Of a stretch of DNA of 34,581 nt, positions 25,760-33,404 are shown piece by piece. Location of the stretch: contig CALEPS010000023.1 of assembly GCA_937910305.1 (NCBI GenBank), forward strand, positions 1-34,581, in the 5' to 3' direction. Both the position numbers and the translations under genes were made by a program. The notes under the pieces are model-generated. The model saw only the letters and a program-made list of their open reading frames with translations. It was not told where the DNA came from and did no database searches. Every line of letters starts with the position of its first letter. Within the stretch, counting starts at the first letter, position 1. Origin of the DNA: an uncultured Bacteroidales bacterium. GTDB taxonomy: Bacteria; Bacteroidota; Bacteroidia; Bacteroidales; Paludibacteraceae.

Positions 25760-27075
25760 TACAAAAATCCAAGAAGCCACAGCGGGATCATATTGCCCCT
25801 GCCGAGCTCCATGTCCGCTACCGCCGTAGGACGGATCGTATCGCGGCTGGACGGCTTTTCCCGGACATCGAAATAATAGGTGTTATCTACGATAAACATC
25901 GCCGAGCGCTCGGTGGCGTTCACCTTGTGCGAGCCGTGGATAGCGGTGTAGAAATAGGTCTCGTACATATCCATCGGATTCAACTCACGGGTGAAGATCA
26001 TGCGCGCCAGGTTGGTATTATGCATATACACCTTGGTCGGCTTCATGGGGAAATTCTTGTTCTCCATATAGAGCAGATTGATCAGACGCGAGTCCTTGAG
26101 ATATTTGATATAGTTCATCGTCGTCGCGCGGCTGAGTTCGATCTCGTCGGAGATGCTGGACACATTCAGTGCGCTCGGTGCCTCCTCCATCAGAATATAA
26201 AGCAGCTTGCGCAACTTATGAAGGCATGCCACGTCTATCTGCTTGATCATCAGCACATCCACCTCCAACTGGCTGTTCATCGTCTTCAGCAACTCTGCCT
26301 CAAAAGAAGTACTCTCCAGATACGAAGGATAATATCCGTGATGCAGATAAGCCTTGAAATAATCCAGAGGATGAACCCGTTCGCATATCTCGCGCGAGAT
26401 GGAAGCATGACGTTGGATGATCTCTTCCAGCTTATAGGAATGGAGACGCAAGCCCGTCTGCAGATTGAGGTACTCGCGGAACGAGAAACCGCGGAGGTTG
26501 TAGGTCTGCACGATATCCTTCAGGTCGTTGTTATCCTCGTCAATCGGCATGACGGGGGTTGCACAGAAGATGATATGCAGTTTCTTGAAACGGGAATAGC
26601 ACCGTTTCAACTCGCGCGACCAGTTGGGATACTTGAACACCTGGTCCAGCAACAGATATTCTCCGCCTTTCGATACAAAATTAGACGCCAGCTCCATCAG
26701 CGAATGCTTGGTAAAGAAGAAGTCATTCATGTTGACGTAGAGGCAGGGACGAATCACTTTGGGTGCTTTTCTGCGACGCTTCTTCTGCGTCTCCTCTTCT
26801 TGACGTTTTTGAAACTCTGCCTCTATCTCTTTCGCGCGGAACAAAAGGAAATCCGTCTTTCCTACTCCTCGGCCGCCTTTGATAGCAATCAAACGATCCT
26901 CCCAATCTATCTCGTCCATCAGTTGGCGACGGATGGGCATTTTTGCGTGAGCTACGAGAAAATCATGGATACGGAAGAACGCGTCTAACATGGAAGCTTT
27001 CTCCTCCGGAATCATCGGAGAAGTCAGCCCGGCTTGTACATTAGTTTGTTCGGTTAATGGTTTATTTTCTTCCAT
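25756..27075 (-). CDS. AAA-family ATPase (AAA_14/DUF4143-like)
   Basis: 439 aa from ATG 27075 (MEENKPLTEQ), preceded by a good promoter; the frame extends to 27105 but that part overlaps the predicted start of transcription. Walker A is GGRGVGKT (67-74). A basic insert (RQEEETQKKRRRKAPK) precedes the Walker B region, LLLDQVFKYPNW. A winged-helix-like part (ISDEIELSRATTMNYIKYL) and a C-terminal DUF4143-like half follow. Bacteroidota carry many such STAND-like ATPases of unknown role. It is upstream of nifJ with the CTAG array between, and may be co-transcribed with it. Confidence 0.85.
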   Translation of the reverse strand: MEENKPLTEQTNVQAGLTSPMIPEEKASMLDAFFRIHDFLVAHAKMPIRRQLMDEIDWEDRLIAIKGGRGVGKTDFLLFRAKEIEAEFQKRQEEETQKKRRRKAPKVIRPCLYVNMNDFFFTKHSLMELASNFVSKGGEYLLLDQVFKYPNWSRELKRCYSRFKKLHIIFCATPVMPIDEDNNDLKDIVQTYNLRGFSFREYLNLQTGLRLHSYKLEEIIQRHASISREICERVHPLDYFKAYLHHGYYPSYLESTSFEAELLKTMNSQLEVDVLMIKQIDVACLHKLRKLLYILMEEAPSALNVSSISDEIELSRATTMNYIKYLKDSRLINLLYMENKNFPMKPTKVYMHNTNLARMIFTRELNPMDMYETYFYTAIHGSHKVNATERSAMFIVDNTYYFDVREKPSSRDTIRPTAVADMELGRGNMIPLWLLGFLY

Positions 27076-27100
27076 TTTGGCCAAATTTTTGAAAATACGG

Positions 27101-27134
27101 TGCAAAATTACAAAAAAATATTGAAATTTGCAAT
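27101..27134 (-). promoter_or_regulatory. promoter of the ATPase gene
   Basis: On the minus strand: ATTG, 20 bp, TAATTTTGCA, a near-consensus Bacteroidota promoter. Confidence 0.7.
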
Positions 27135-27152
27135 ACCTACCTTACATTTTTT

Positions 27153-27187
27153 GCAAAAAAAATGAGGAACTACCTTTTTAGTTCCCC
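27153..27187 (-). terminator. terminator of the ferredoxin gene
   Basis: GGAACTA pairs with TAGTTCC, and on the minus strand TCATTTTTTTT follows. Confidence 0.85.
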
Positions 27188-27231
27188 AAAAATGCACATT
27201 TTTACGCTAAAAATGCCCCATTTCGCAACGC

Positions 27232-27396
27232 TTAAAGGCTGATTGCACCGCTCGGGCATACACCTTCGCAGGTTCCGCACTCGATGCAGATATCCGGATC
27301 AATGGAGTAGTGTTCGCCTTCGGAGATTGCTCCTACCGGACATTCGTCAATACAGGTACCGCAAGCTACGCAGTCTGTTGAAATTTTGTAAGCCAT
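27232..27396 (-). CDS. 2[4Fe-4S] ferredoxin
   Basis: 54 aa, MAYKISTDCVACGTCIDECP onward, with two complete cluster motifs, CVACGTCIDECP (residues 9-20) and CIECGTCEGVCP (37-48). It is a clostridial-type small ferredoxin, a likely electron acceptor for the nifJ product. It has its own promoter (27594-27627) with a ~190-nt leader full of repeats and its own terminator. Confidence 0.95.
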   Translation of the reverse strand: MAYKISTDCVACGTCIDECPVGAISEGEHYSIDPDICIECGTCEGVCPSGAISL

Positions 27397-27428
27397 AATT
27401 TTATTATTTTTTTAGATTTATAAGACCA

Positions 27429-27580
27429 CTTCGTTGTTAGACCGCTTCGCTGACAGACCGTTTCACTGACAGACCGCTCGTTTTACTCGCTGATAGACCG
27501 ATTCACTATCCGCATGGTGTAATTCAGTCTGTACTCTGTCAGGCGAAGCCGGTCTGTACTCTGTCAGGCGTAGCCGGTCC
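27429..27580. repeat. cluster of direct and inverted short repeats in the ferredoxin leader
   Basis: Units of about 16 bp starting AGACCG recur (near 27440, 27455, 27471 and 27495). A 25-bp unit starting GTCTGTACTCTGTCAGGCG occurs twice in tandem (27527-27551 and 27552-27576). The two sets are partly complementary (GACAGACCG against CGGTCTGT), so the leader RNA could fold strongly. Confidence 0.85.
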
Positions 27581-27593
27581 TCTTCAAATCCGC

Positions 27594-27627
27594 TGCAAAA
27601 TTACAACATTTTTTTGATACTACCAAA
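27594..27627 (-). promoter_or_regulatory. promoter of the ferredoxin gene
   Basis: On the minus strand: TTTG, 20 bp, TAATTTTGCA, full consensus. Confidence 0.85.
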
Positions 27628-27675
27628 TTTTAGGGATATTTTTTTGCTTTTTTCTTTCGACTTTCTGCTTTCGAC

Positions 27676-27721
27676 TTTGAGCAACGCGGTCTTTTCTCTT
27701 TGAGCGAAGCGGTCTTTTCTC
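27676..27721. repeat. 23-bp tandem repeat after ruvC
   Basis: TTTGAGC-A-CGCGGTCTTTTCTC-type unit twice (27676-27698 and 27699-27721), differing at two positions. It ends against the ruvC stop region. Confidence 0.9.
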
Positions 27722-27724
27722 TTG

Positions 27725-28357
27725 CTACTTCTTCCTCTTTTTAGCAGTAGCGAGCGCAGCAGCCAGTTGGGCAGCAGGTCCGGTCATACCTTTGTCCGTC
27801 AGACCTTTGCGGCGCGCGAAAGTAGTCCAGTCTTTGGCTCCGCCTTCCGACACAGGCATCCCTAATTGTAGGTAATGACAATAAGCTATCGCCAACGCAT
27901 CCGTTGCATCCAGTTTCTTGGGCATTTTTTCTTCGGGGATATGCATGAACCGCTGCAACATTCCCGCCACCTGCTCTTTGGACGAATGGCCGTTTCCCGT
28001 GATCGCCATCTTGATTTTCATCGGCGAATACTCGTATATCGGCACATCCTTGCTCAGAGCCGCAGCGATTGCCACTCCTTGCGCGTGAACAATCTTGATC
28101 ATCGTCTGAGGGTTTTTATCGACAAACTGGGTCTCTATCGCCAGACACGACGGATGGTATTTGTCTATGATTTCCTGAAGAAAAAAGAACTCCTTCTGCA
28201 GACGCGGATACTGACCTTCTATCTTATGTACGTCAAACGCGCCAAACTCCAGTATTTCAACCTGTTGGCCGACGGTGTGCAGGATGGAGTAACCCATAAA
28301 AAGCGTACCGGGATCAACACCAAGAATGATATGTTCTGTCCGATTCTTGTCTATCAT
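27725..28357 (-). CDS. ruvC: Holliday junction resolvase RuvC
   Basis: 210 aa. The endonuclease of the RuvABC complex that cuts Holliday junctions. Catalytic acidic residues are in place: D15 in ILGVDPGT, E75 in LAIETQF, and D150/D153 in KKLDATDALAIA. The QTMIK and GNGHSSKEQV motifs are also normal. A C-terminal extension of about 40 residues, Lys/Ala-rich, is usual in Bacteroidota. The start codon lies inside a 22-bp tandem repeat (28354-28397). Confidence 0.96.
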   Translation of the reverse strand: MIDKNRTEHIILGVDPGTLFMGYSILHTVGQQVEILEFGAFDVHKIEGQYPRLQKEFFFLQEIIDKYHPSCLAIETQFVDKNPQTMIKIVHAQGVAIAAALSKDVPIYEYSPMKIKMAITGNGHSSKEQVAGMLQRFMHIPEEKMPKKLDATDALAIAYCHYLQLGMPVSEGGAKDWTTFARRKGLTDKGMTGPAAQLAAALATAKKRKK

Positions 28358-28397
28358 CGCTATTACTCTTGTCTGTCATCGCTATTACTCTTGTCTG
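28354..28397. repeat. 22-bp tandem repeat over the ruvC start
   Basis: TCATCGCTATTACTCTTGTC plus two bases, twice in tandem. The first unit contains the ruvC start; the second places a decoy ATG 22 bp upstream, out of frame. Confidence 0.9.
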
Positions 28398-28437
28398 TCA
28401 TCTTCATTTGGATTTAGAGTCCGTTACGACTCCGCAC

Positions 28438-28482
28438 CAAAGGATAACCCAAGGATTCCCCAAGGATAACCGAAGGATAAAC
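28438..28482. repeat. 11-bp AAGGATAACCC-type repeat, about four units
   Basis: AAGGATAACCC, AAGGATTCCCC, AAGGATAACCG and AAGGATAAACG follow each other upstream of ruvC. Confidence 0.85.
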
Positions 28483-28511
28483 GTATTTTTTTGCAATTCT
28501 TATGCTTTGAC

Positions 28512-28536
28512 TGTATATATACTATGTATATATACA
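28512..28536. terminator. AT-rich hairpin after 28541-28702
   Basis: TGTATATATA pairs with TATATATACA around CTATG, 4 bp past the stop. It is a weak terminator candidate because it is AT-only. Confidence 0.4.
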
Positions 28537-28540
28537 CATT

Positions 28541-28702
28541 TTAGTCTTTCTCTCGGTTCCGGATAAACCCGCGGATTACTACAACTATCGCTCCGGCGAT
28601 AAGTACACCATCCGCCCATGGCTCTATCTTTGCTACACTCAGGGCTGCACCCACGCCGAGAATCACCATACCGATGATTAATAATATACTTGATTTTCTC
28701 AT
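28541..28702 (-). CDS. 53-aa membrane protein with two helices
   Basis: MRKSSILLIIGMVILGVGAA, then a short polar turn (KIEPWAD), a second helix and a basic tail (RGFIRNREKD). This is a helical hairpin. It lies between the DivIC-like gene and ruvC on the same strand and is probably co-transcribed. No family recognised; its basic tail should face the cytoplasm. Confidence 0.75.
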   Translation of the reverse strand: MRKSSILLIIGMVILGVGAALSVAKIEPWADGVLIAGAIVVVIRGFIRNREKD

Positions 28703-28710
28703 ATTCCTAA

Positions 28711-28780
28711 CTTTTCACTTTTCACCTTTCACCTTTCACCTTTCACCTTTCACCTTTCACTTTTCACCTTTCACCTTTCA
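28711..28780. repeat. TTCACCT heptamer repeat
   Basis: About nine units of TTCACCT with two TTCACTT variants. The repeat supplies the last codons and the TGA stop of the DivIC-like gene. Confidence 0.95.
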
Positions 28781-29073
28781 TCCACCAGGTAAATATCTTC
28801 GTTTTCCCGATGCATATAATAATGTTCGCGCGCGTACTTCTCCAGGCTGTCCGGATGATGAAGCGTTTGTATCTCGCGTTGCGCTTTCTCCGTTCCTTCG
28901 CGGTACATGTCCCGTTGTTCCTCCAGATGACGGATTTCCCTGCTACGGCGGATCGTCTGTATCAGACTCTGCTCGCCGATAAACAGGAATACCGTCAAAA
29001 AGACAAGGATGGTAATTACATACTTGCCCCATTTACGGATCTTTATTGCATTCCAGAATTCCGAAAAACTCAT
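28771..29073 (-). CDS. septum formation initiator family protein (DivIC/FtsB-like)
   Basis: 100 aa from ATG 29073 (MSFSEFWNAIK); the frame extends to 29136 but that part covers the promoter. One membrane helix (about 17-35) is followed by a coiled coil (RRSREIRHLEEQRDMYREG) and the family's C-terminal motif (HHPDSLEKYAREHYYM). It joins the divisome subcomplex in the periplasm. A promoter is directly upstream. The last codons lie in the heptamer repeat, so the C terminus may vary between strains. Confidence 0.88.
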   Translation of the reverse strand: MSFSEFWNAIKIRKWGKYVITILVFLTVFLFIGEQSLIQTIRRSREIRHLEEQRDMYREGTEKAQREIQTLHHPDSLEKYAREHYYMHRENEDIYLVDER

Positions 29074-29103
29074 ACTTATTCGTGTCCAATTGTCAAAATC
29101 GGT

Positions 29104-29155
29104 GGCAAAGTTACGAAAAAACTTGCACATGTGCAAAAAAATGTGTAAATTTGCA
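29104..29155. promoter_or_regulatory. overlapping divergent promoters sharing a palindrome
   Basis: Minus: TTTG (29134-29137), 20 bp, TAACTTTGCC (29104-29113) for the DivIC-like gene. Plus: CTTG (29122-29125), 20 bp, TAAATTTGCA (29146-29155) for the endonuclease gene. Both -33 boxes lie in or at the edge of the perfect palindrome TTGCACATGTGCAA (29123-29136), so the two cannot easily be used at once. Confidence 0.8.
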
Positions 29156-29177
29156 GCGATTTTATGAAAAAAGACAC

Positions 29178-30773
29178 ATGAAGGTTCGTTTCACATTGAT
29201 GGCAATGATAGTGATGTGCAGCTCCCTGTTCGCACAAGTGCATATCTCGATTGCCGATCCCGGAACTTGGTCGGTGGAAGCGCTCCGGCCGTACTTGGGG
29301 CAAACGGTTGTTTTCGACATGCCGATGGTGGTGTGCGCTAACGCGAACGGAAACTACACGGTCTCGCCGTGGCGCAGGTTTCAGCCGGAGAGCCGGGGAA
29401 TAGCCGGTTCCGAGGAGTTCAACGAGACGGTGCGCGTGAACAACTCATGTATGTTCTCTCTCGCGAACGTAAGCGGTTATCACCGGTGCGGGGAGAAGAT
29501 TATTAACCTGACTGCCAAAGTGGACAACTCATCGCCTGCCAAACTGACTTTCCAGTCCGGCACTTGGTCCGGCAACAAACGCGCAGACCTGGAAGCAGGA
29601 TTGCCGGACCTGGGCGACTACCGGTTGTTGGTGTGCGGATTTAACCTCGAGAACTACTATATGACATGGGGTTCGATGGGAGCGGACAGTTATGCCGAGC
29701 ACCAGGACCAGCGAGCCAAAGTGAGTGCCGCGCTGAAGAAGATTAACGCCGACATATACGGACTTGTCGAGTTGCAGCAAGGAGACGAAGCGATTGAAGA
29801 GATCGTCTCTGACCTGAACAAGAATCTCCCTCATCGTTCTTACCGCCATTTTCACGATGCCGGTTCGGGGACGTTCCAGAAAGTCGATTTTGTTTATGAT
29901 TCCAAAACAGTAGAGCCGGTCGGTTTGCCTACAGAAACCAATGTGGAGACCCAGAACCGCAAGAAAATGCTGTGCTTCCGTGAACTGGCTACAGGAGAAC
30001 GCTTCATCTACTCCATCAACCATTTCAAGGCGATGAACACAGGCGGAGAAGACAGACGTGTCAACGAATCGAAAGCGGTATTCAAACTCTATAACTCCTA
30101 TCGCCAGAACAGTAACATACACGATGACGATGCGCTCTTCATGGGGGATCTCAACTGCTATGCGTTTACAGACCCTATCCTTGCTTTCGTCAATAACGGT
30201 CTGATAGACCTTCACCGTGCGTTCCATGCCGACAGCAGCTATAGTTACATGTTCGGAGGCTTGGCAAGTTATATTGACCATGCCATCTGCAGCGAGACGA
30301 TGTACCGGCAAGTGACAGGCATGGCGGCATATCATATCAATTCGGATGAAGACGACCGTTATACCTACGACAAGTCAAGCGACAGGACCATGTTCCGTTG
30401 CTCCGACCACGACCCGGTCTTAGTAGGTCTGAAACTGGATAGTACGCTGTCACTGAGTTTTGAACCCTATGTCGCTAACACGGCCCTAAACACCGACAGC
30501 ATGGCATTCTATTATGTCTATACATCCGCTACGGAAGATCCGCTGGTCTATTTCGATATCTATTCCATCAACGGAATGCCTATCTGTCCGCCGACGAAAA
30601 TCATTTACGAAGGAGACATCTTTGAGAAACACTCCAAATACTATACGTTTTCCACTAAAAACCAAAACCTTCCTGACGAGCTGAAGCGTTTCATGCCGCT
30701 TCCGCCGGGGCTGTATGTGCTGCATTTCTATTACAAAGGAAACATTATTTCTCATAAACTGATTGTCAGATGA
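29178..30773 (+). CDS. exported endonuclease/exonuclease/phosphatase-family protein
   Basis: 531 aa from ATG 29178 (MKVRFTLMAMIVMCSSLFAQ, a signal peptide). An N-terminal beta-rich domain (about 20-150) precedes the EEP domain (about 160-440), with FNLENYY, the acidic GLVELQQG, the NHFKA motif, FMGDLNCY and the final SDHDPVLVGL, the family's metal and catalytic residues. A C-terminal beta domain (about 445-531) follows, which may be a sorting or adhesin module. Likely periplasmic or surface, hydrolysing nucleic acid or phosphoesters. It shares a divergent promoter with the DivIC-like gene and overlaps ligA by 4 bp. Confidence 0.9.
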   Translation: MKVRFTLMAMIVMCSSLFAQVHISIADPGTWSVEALRPYLGQTVVFDMPMVVCANANGNYTVSPWRRFQPESRGIAGSEEFNETVRVNNSCMFSLANVSGYHRCGEKIINLTAKVDNSSPAKLTFQSGTWSGNKRADLEAGLPDLGDYRLLVCGFNLENYYMTWGSMGADSYAEHQDQRAKVSAALKKINADIYGLVELQQGDEAIEEIVSDLNKNLPHRSYRHFHDAGSGTFQKVDFVYDSKTVEPVGLPTETNVETQNRKKMLCFRELATGERFIYSINHFKAMNTGGEDRRVNESKAVFKLYNSYRQNSNIHDDDALFMGDLNCYAFTDPILAFVNNGLIDLHRAFHADSSYSYMFGGLASYIDHAICSETMYRQVTGMAAYHINSDEDDRYTYDKSSDRTMFRCSDHDPVLVGLKLDSTLSLSFEPYVANTALNTDSMAFYYVYTSATEDPLVYFDIYSINGMPICPPTKIIYEGDIFEKHSKYYTFSTKNQNLPDELKRFMPLPPGLYVLHFYYKGNIISHKLIVR

Positions 30774-32791
30774 TGGATCTCTTTTCCGCCATAGAAGAAC
30801 CGGAGCGCGAAGAACTGAAAGCGCTGCGAAAAGAACTGGAAGAAGCCAATTATAAGTACTATGTACTTAATATGCCTACTCTTTCAGACCGTGAGTTCGA
30901 CGAGAAGATGCACCGTCTGCAAACGCTCGAAGCACAGTTCCCGGATATGTTTGACCCGAAATCTCCTACCCAGCATGTGGGCTCTGACTTGGGCAAAAAG
31001 GGTTTTGAACAGGTCAAACACAAATACCCGATGCTGTCGCTGGCGAACAGTTACTCGCGCGAAGAGATTGAAGACTGGGTGCGCAAGTTGCCTTCGGGCG
31101 TGGAAATAGTGTGCGAACTGAAATACGACGGACTCTCTATCTCGCTGTGGTACGAACATGGCGTTCTGGTCCGCGCGCTGACACGAGGAGACGGACAACA
31201 GGGAGACGACGTCATCGCAAATATCAAAACGATCCCTTCTATTCCTTGGCGGATAGAACGAGACGACATTCCGGAATTCTTTGAGTTACGCGGTGAAGTA
31301 CTGCTACCATGGGAGCGATTTGAAGCGCTCAACAAAGAGCGTGAGGAACAGGAAGAACCGCTCTTTGCCAACCCGCGCAACGCAGCTTCCGGCACACTCA
31401 AACTGCAAGACCCGAAAGAAGTAGCACGCCGCGGACTGACAGCATACCTCTATTATATGCTGGGAGAAAATCTGCCGGGAAAGACCCATTACGAACGCCT
31501 GCAAACCGCCAAAGAATGGGGTTTTCATATCTCTGATGCTATCAAAGTCTGCCACTCCGTGGATGAAGTGATGGCGTATATCGCCTATTGGGACACGGAG
31601 CGCAAGAACCTGCCGGTTGCTACGGATGGCATCGTGCTCAAAGTAAACAACCTCGCCCAACAGGAAGAACTCGGCTATACCGCCAAGACACCGCGATGGG
31701 CGATTGCATATAAGTTCCCCGCAGAGAAACAACTGACATTGTTAAAGGAAATCACCTATCAGGTAGGGCGCACAGGTGTTGTCACGCCGGTTGCGAACCT
31801 CGAACCGGTGCAACTCTCCGGCACAGTGGTACAACGCGCCACGCTCCATAATGAAGATTTCATCCGTTCCCTCGACATCCGGCCGGGAGACATGGTATGG
31901 GTGGAAAAAGGAGGTGAAATCATACCAAAGATCGTCGGTCGTGCCGACCGCGAAGAAACTAGTGACCCTAGGATTCCTAGGACGCCTAGTTTTCCTAGTT
32001 GTTGTCCCGAGTGCGGGACTCCACTCATTCGAGTGGAAGGTGAAGCCGCTTGGCGGTGTCCGAACGAAACGGGATGTCCGCCGCAGATAAAGGGTAAGAT
32101 TGAGCATTTCGTTTCACGCAAAGCCATGGATATTGAAGGTCTGGGAGAAGAAACGATTGACCTGCTCTATCAAAAAGGTTTATTGCACAACATCGCAGAT
32201 ATCTATTCCTTGCGCCAGGCAGATATTGCCGCGCAGGAACGGCTCGGAGACAAATCGGCTCAGAATATTCTGGATGGTATTGAGGCGTCCAAGAAAGTGC
32301 CTTGGTCCAGAGTTCTCTTTGCGTTGGGAATAAGAATGGTAGGCGAGACCACCGCGAAAAAGATTGCACGTGTTTATAACACGATTGATTCGCTCCAGTG
32401 GGCTACGGCGGAGCAGTTATGCGCAATCGAAGATGTAGGACCGCAGATAGCGGAAAACATCGTCAGATACTTTGAAGACATCCGCAATCTGGAGATATTG
32501 GACCGCCTTCGCCAAGCCGGTTTGCAGATGGAAGGCGAGGCGGCAGCAGAACCGGCCTCAGACAAACTGGCAGGCATGAGTATTGTTATATCCGGAACAT
32601 TCAGCCTGCACAGCAGGGACGAATACAAAGCAATGATTGAGGCGCACGGAGGAAAGAACGTAGGATCTGTAAGCAAGAAAACAACCTTCATCCTCGCCGG
32701 AGAAAACATGGGACCGGAGAAACTGAAGAAAGCCGAGGCCCTCGGTATCAGACTAATGAGTGAAGAGGAGTTTTTAGAAATGATAAAATAA
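30770..32791 (+). CDS. ligA: NAD-dependent DNA ligase
   Basis: 673 aa (or 672 from the second ATG at 30773). It seals nicks in DNA with NAD+. Adenylation domain with the nucleophile K118 in CELKYDGLSI and the SLANSYSREEI motif; an OB fold; a four-Cys zinc finger starting CCPECGTPL; helix-hairpin-helix repeats; and a C-terminal BRCT domain (about 595-673). A 9-bp CTAG array (31959-32003) lies in frame just before the zinc finger and encodes tripeptides ending in Pro. It is translationally coupled to the gene before it (overlapping stop and start). Confidence 0.98.
   Translation: MMDLFSAIEEPEREELKALRKELEEANYKYYVLNMPTLSDREFDEKMHRLQTLEAQFPDMFDPKSPTQHVGSDLGKKGFEQVKHKYPMLSLANSYSREEIEDWVRKLPSGVEIVCELKYDGLSISLWYEHGVLVRALTRGDGQQGDDVIANIKTIPSIPWRIERDDIPEFFELRGEVLLPWERFEALNKEREEQEEPLFANPRNAASGTLKLQDPKEVARRGLTAYLYYMLGENLPGKTHYERLQTAKEWGFHISDAIKVCHSVDEVMAYIAYWDTERKNLPVATDGIVLKVNNLAQQEELGYTAKTPRWAIAYKFPAEKQLTLLKEITYQVGRTGVVTPVANLEPVQLSGTVVQRATLHNEDFIRSLDIRPGDMVWVEKGGEIIPKIVGRADREETSDPRIPRTPSFPSCCPECGTPLIRVEGEAAWRCPNETGCPPQIKGKIEHFVSRKAMDIEGLGEETIDLLYQKGLLHNIADIYSLRQADIAAQERLGDKSAQNILDGIEASKKVPWSRVLFALGIRMVGETTAKKIARVYNTIDSLQWATAEQLCAIEDVGPQIAENIVRYFEDIRNLEILDRLRQAGLQMEGEAAAEPASDKLAGMSIVISGTFSLHSRDEYKAMIEAHGGKNVGSVSKKTTFILAGENMGPEKLKKAEALGIRLMSEEEFLEMIK
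31959..32003. repeat. CTAG array with 9-bp period inside ligA
   Basis: CTAG at 31959, 31968, 31977, 31986 and 31995, each 9 bp apart, i.e. three codons. It encodes SDP-RIP-RTP-SFP, in the linker before the zinc finger. Confidence 0.95.
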
Positions 32792-32811
32792 GAAAATCAG
32801 TAAATGAGAAA

Positions 32812-33360
32812 ATGAAAAAATTATACTGGTTCATATTTGATTACTTGCGCCAGCGGATGCCGGAGCGCGAACCGCGATTCCCGCATCTTGACCAACCGCT
32901 CAAGGTGATGATTATCTATGAGAGCGATGTGCTGGAGCGGAATGACAGTATCAAATCCATCCGGCAGGACTTGTTGCTCCGTCAGATGGATGTTACGATG
33001 TGGGGATATGTTGAGAAGAAAGAGATTGTCTCGCTCGTCCTGCCGCAAAGCCGCATCCTGGGGCTGGCTGATTATAACCTGCTTGGCAAACCGCGCGATT
33101 ATGTGCTACGCGATTTGACAGCAGAACACTACGACCTGCTCATCGATCTTACTACCCGTCCCCTTTTGCCGCTGCGATATCTGACGATGTTTGCAGATGC
33201 GGATTTCAAAGTAGGTCTTAACTTAGGCGAAGGAATACACGATATGCTTCTCTCACTGCCGGATTTCACGCCGGAGCAAGGAGAAGCGGCGCAACTGGAA
33301 GCCTCATGGCTCTATAACCAGATTATGAGTTATCTTACTACCATCAAAAGCAACGACTGA
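32812..33360 (+). CDS. conserved Bacteroidota protein between ligA and dapA (DUF6913-like)
   Basis: 182 aa. The sequence (KVMIIYESDVLERNDSIKSI, then VTMWGYVEKKE and YDLLIDLTTRPLLPLRYL) suggests an alpha/beta domain of flavodoxin-like order. No signal peptide. The position between ligA and dapA is common in Bacteroidales; the family name is from memory. Function unknown. It starts 20 bp after ligA and is likely in the same operon. Confidence 0.75.
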   Translation: MKKLYWFIFDYLRQRMPEREPRFPHLDQPLKVMIIYESDVLERNDSIKSIRQDLLLRQMDVTMWGYVEKKEIVSLVLPQSRILGLADYNLLGKPRDYVLRDLTAEHYDLLIDLTTRPLLPLRYLTMFADADFKVGLNLGEGIHDMLLSLPDFTPEQGEAAQLEASWLYNQIMSYLTTIKSND

Positions 33361-33361
33361 T

Positions 33362-33396
33362 AACCCCTCCTACCCCTCCTTTCATGGGAGGGAATG
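33362..33396. repeat. GC-rich palindromic repeat, intergenic copy
   Basis: AACCCCTCCTACCCCTCCTT then CATGGGAGGG: the reverse orientation of the repeat found in nifJ and dapA. It lies between the conserved gene and dapA. Confidence 0.8.
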
Positions 33397-33404
33397 AAAA
33401 AAAA

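Noticed and set aside
25927..26988. 353-codon plus-strand frame
   Set aside because: Antisense to the AAA ATPase, which has a Walker A motif and a promoter.
29529..30335. 268-codon minus-strand frame
   Set aside because: Antisense to the exported EEP protein, whose catalytic motifs are intact.
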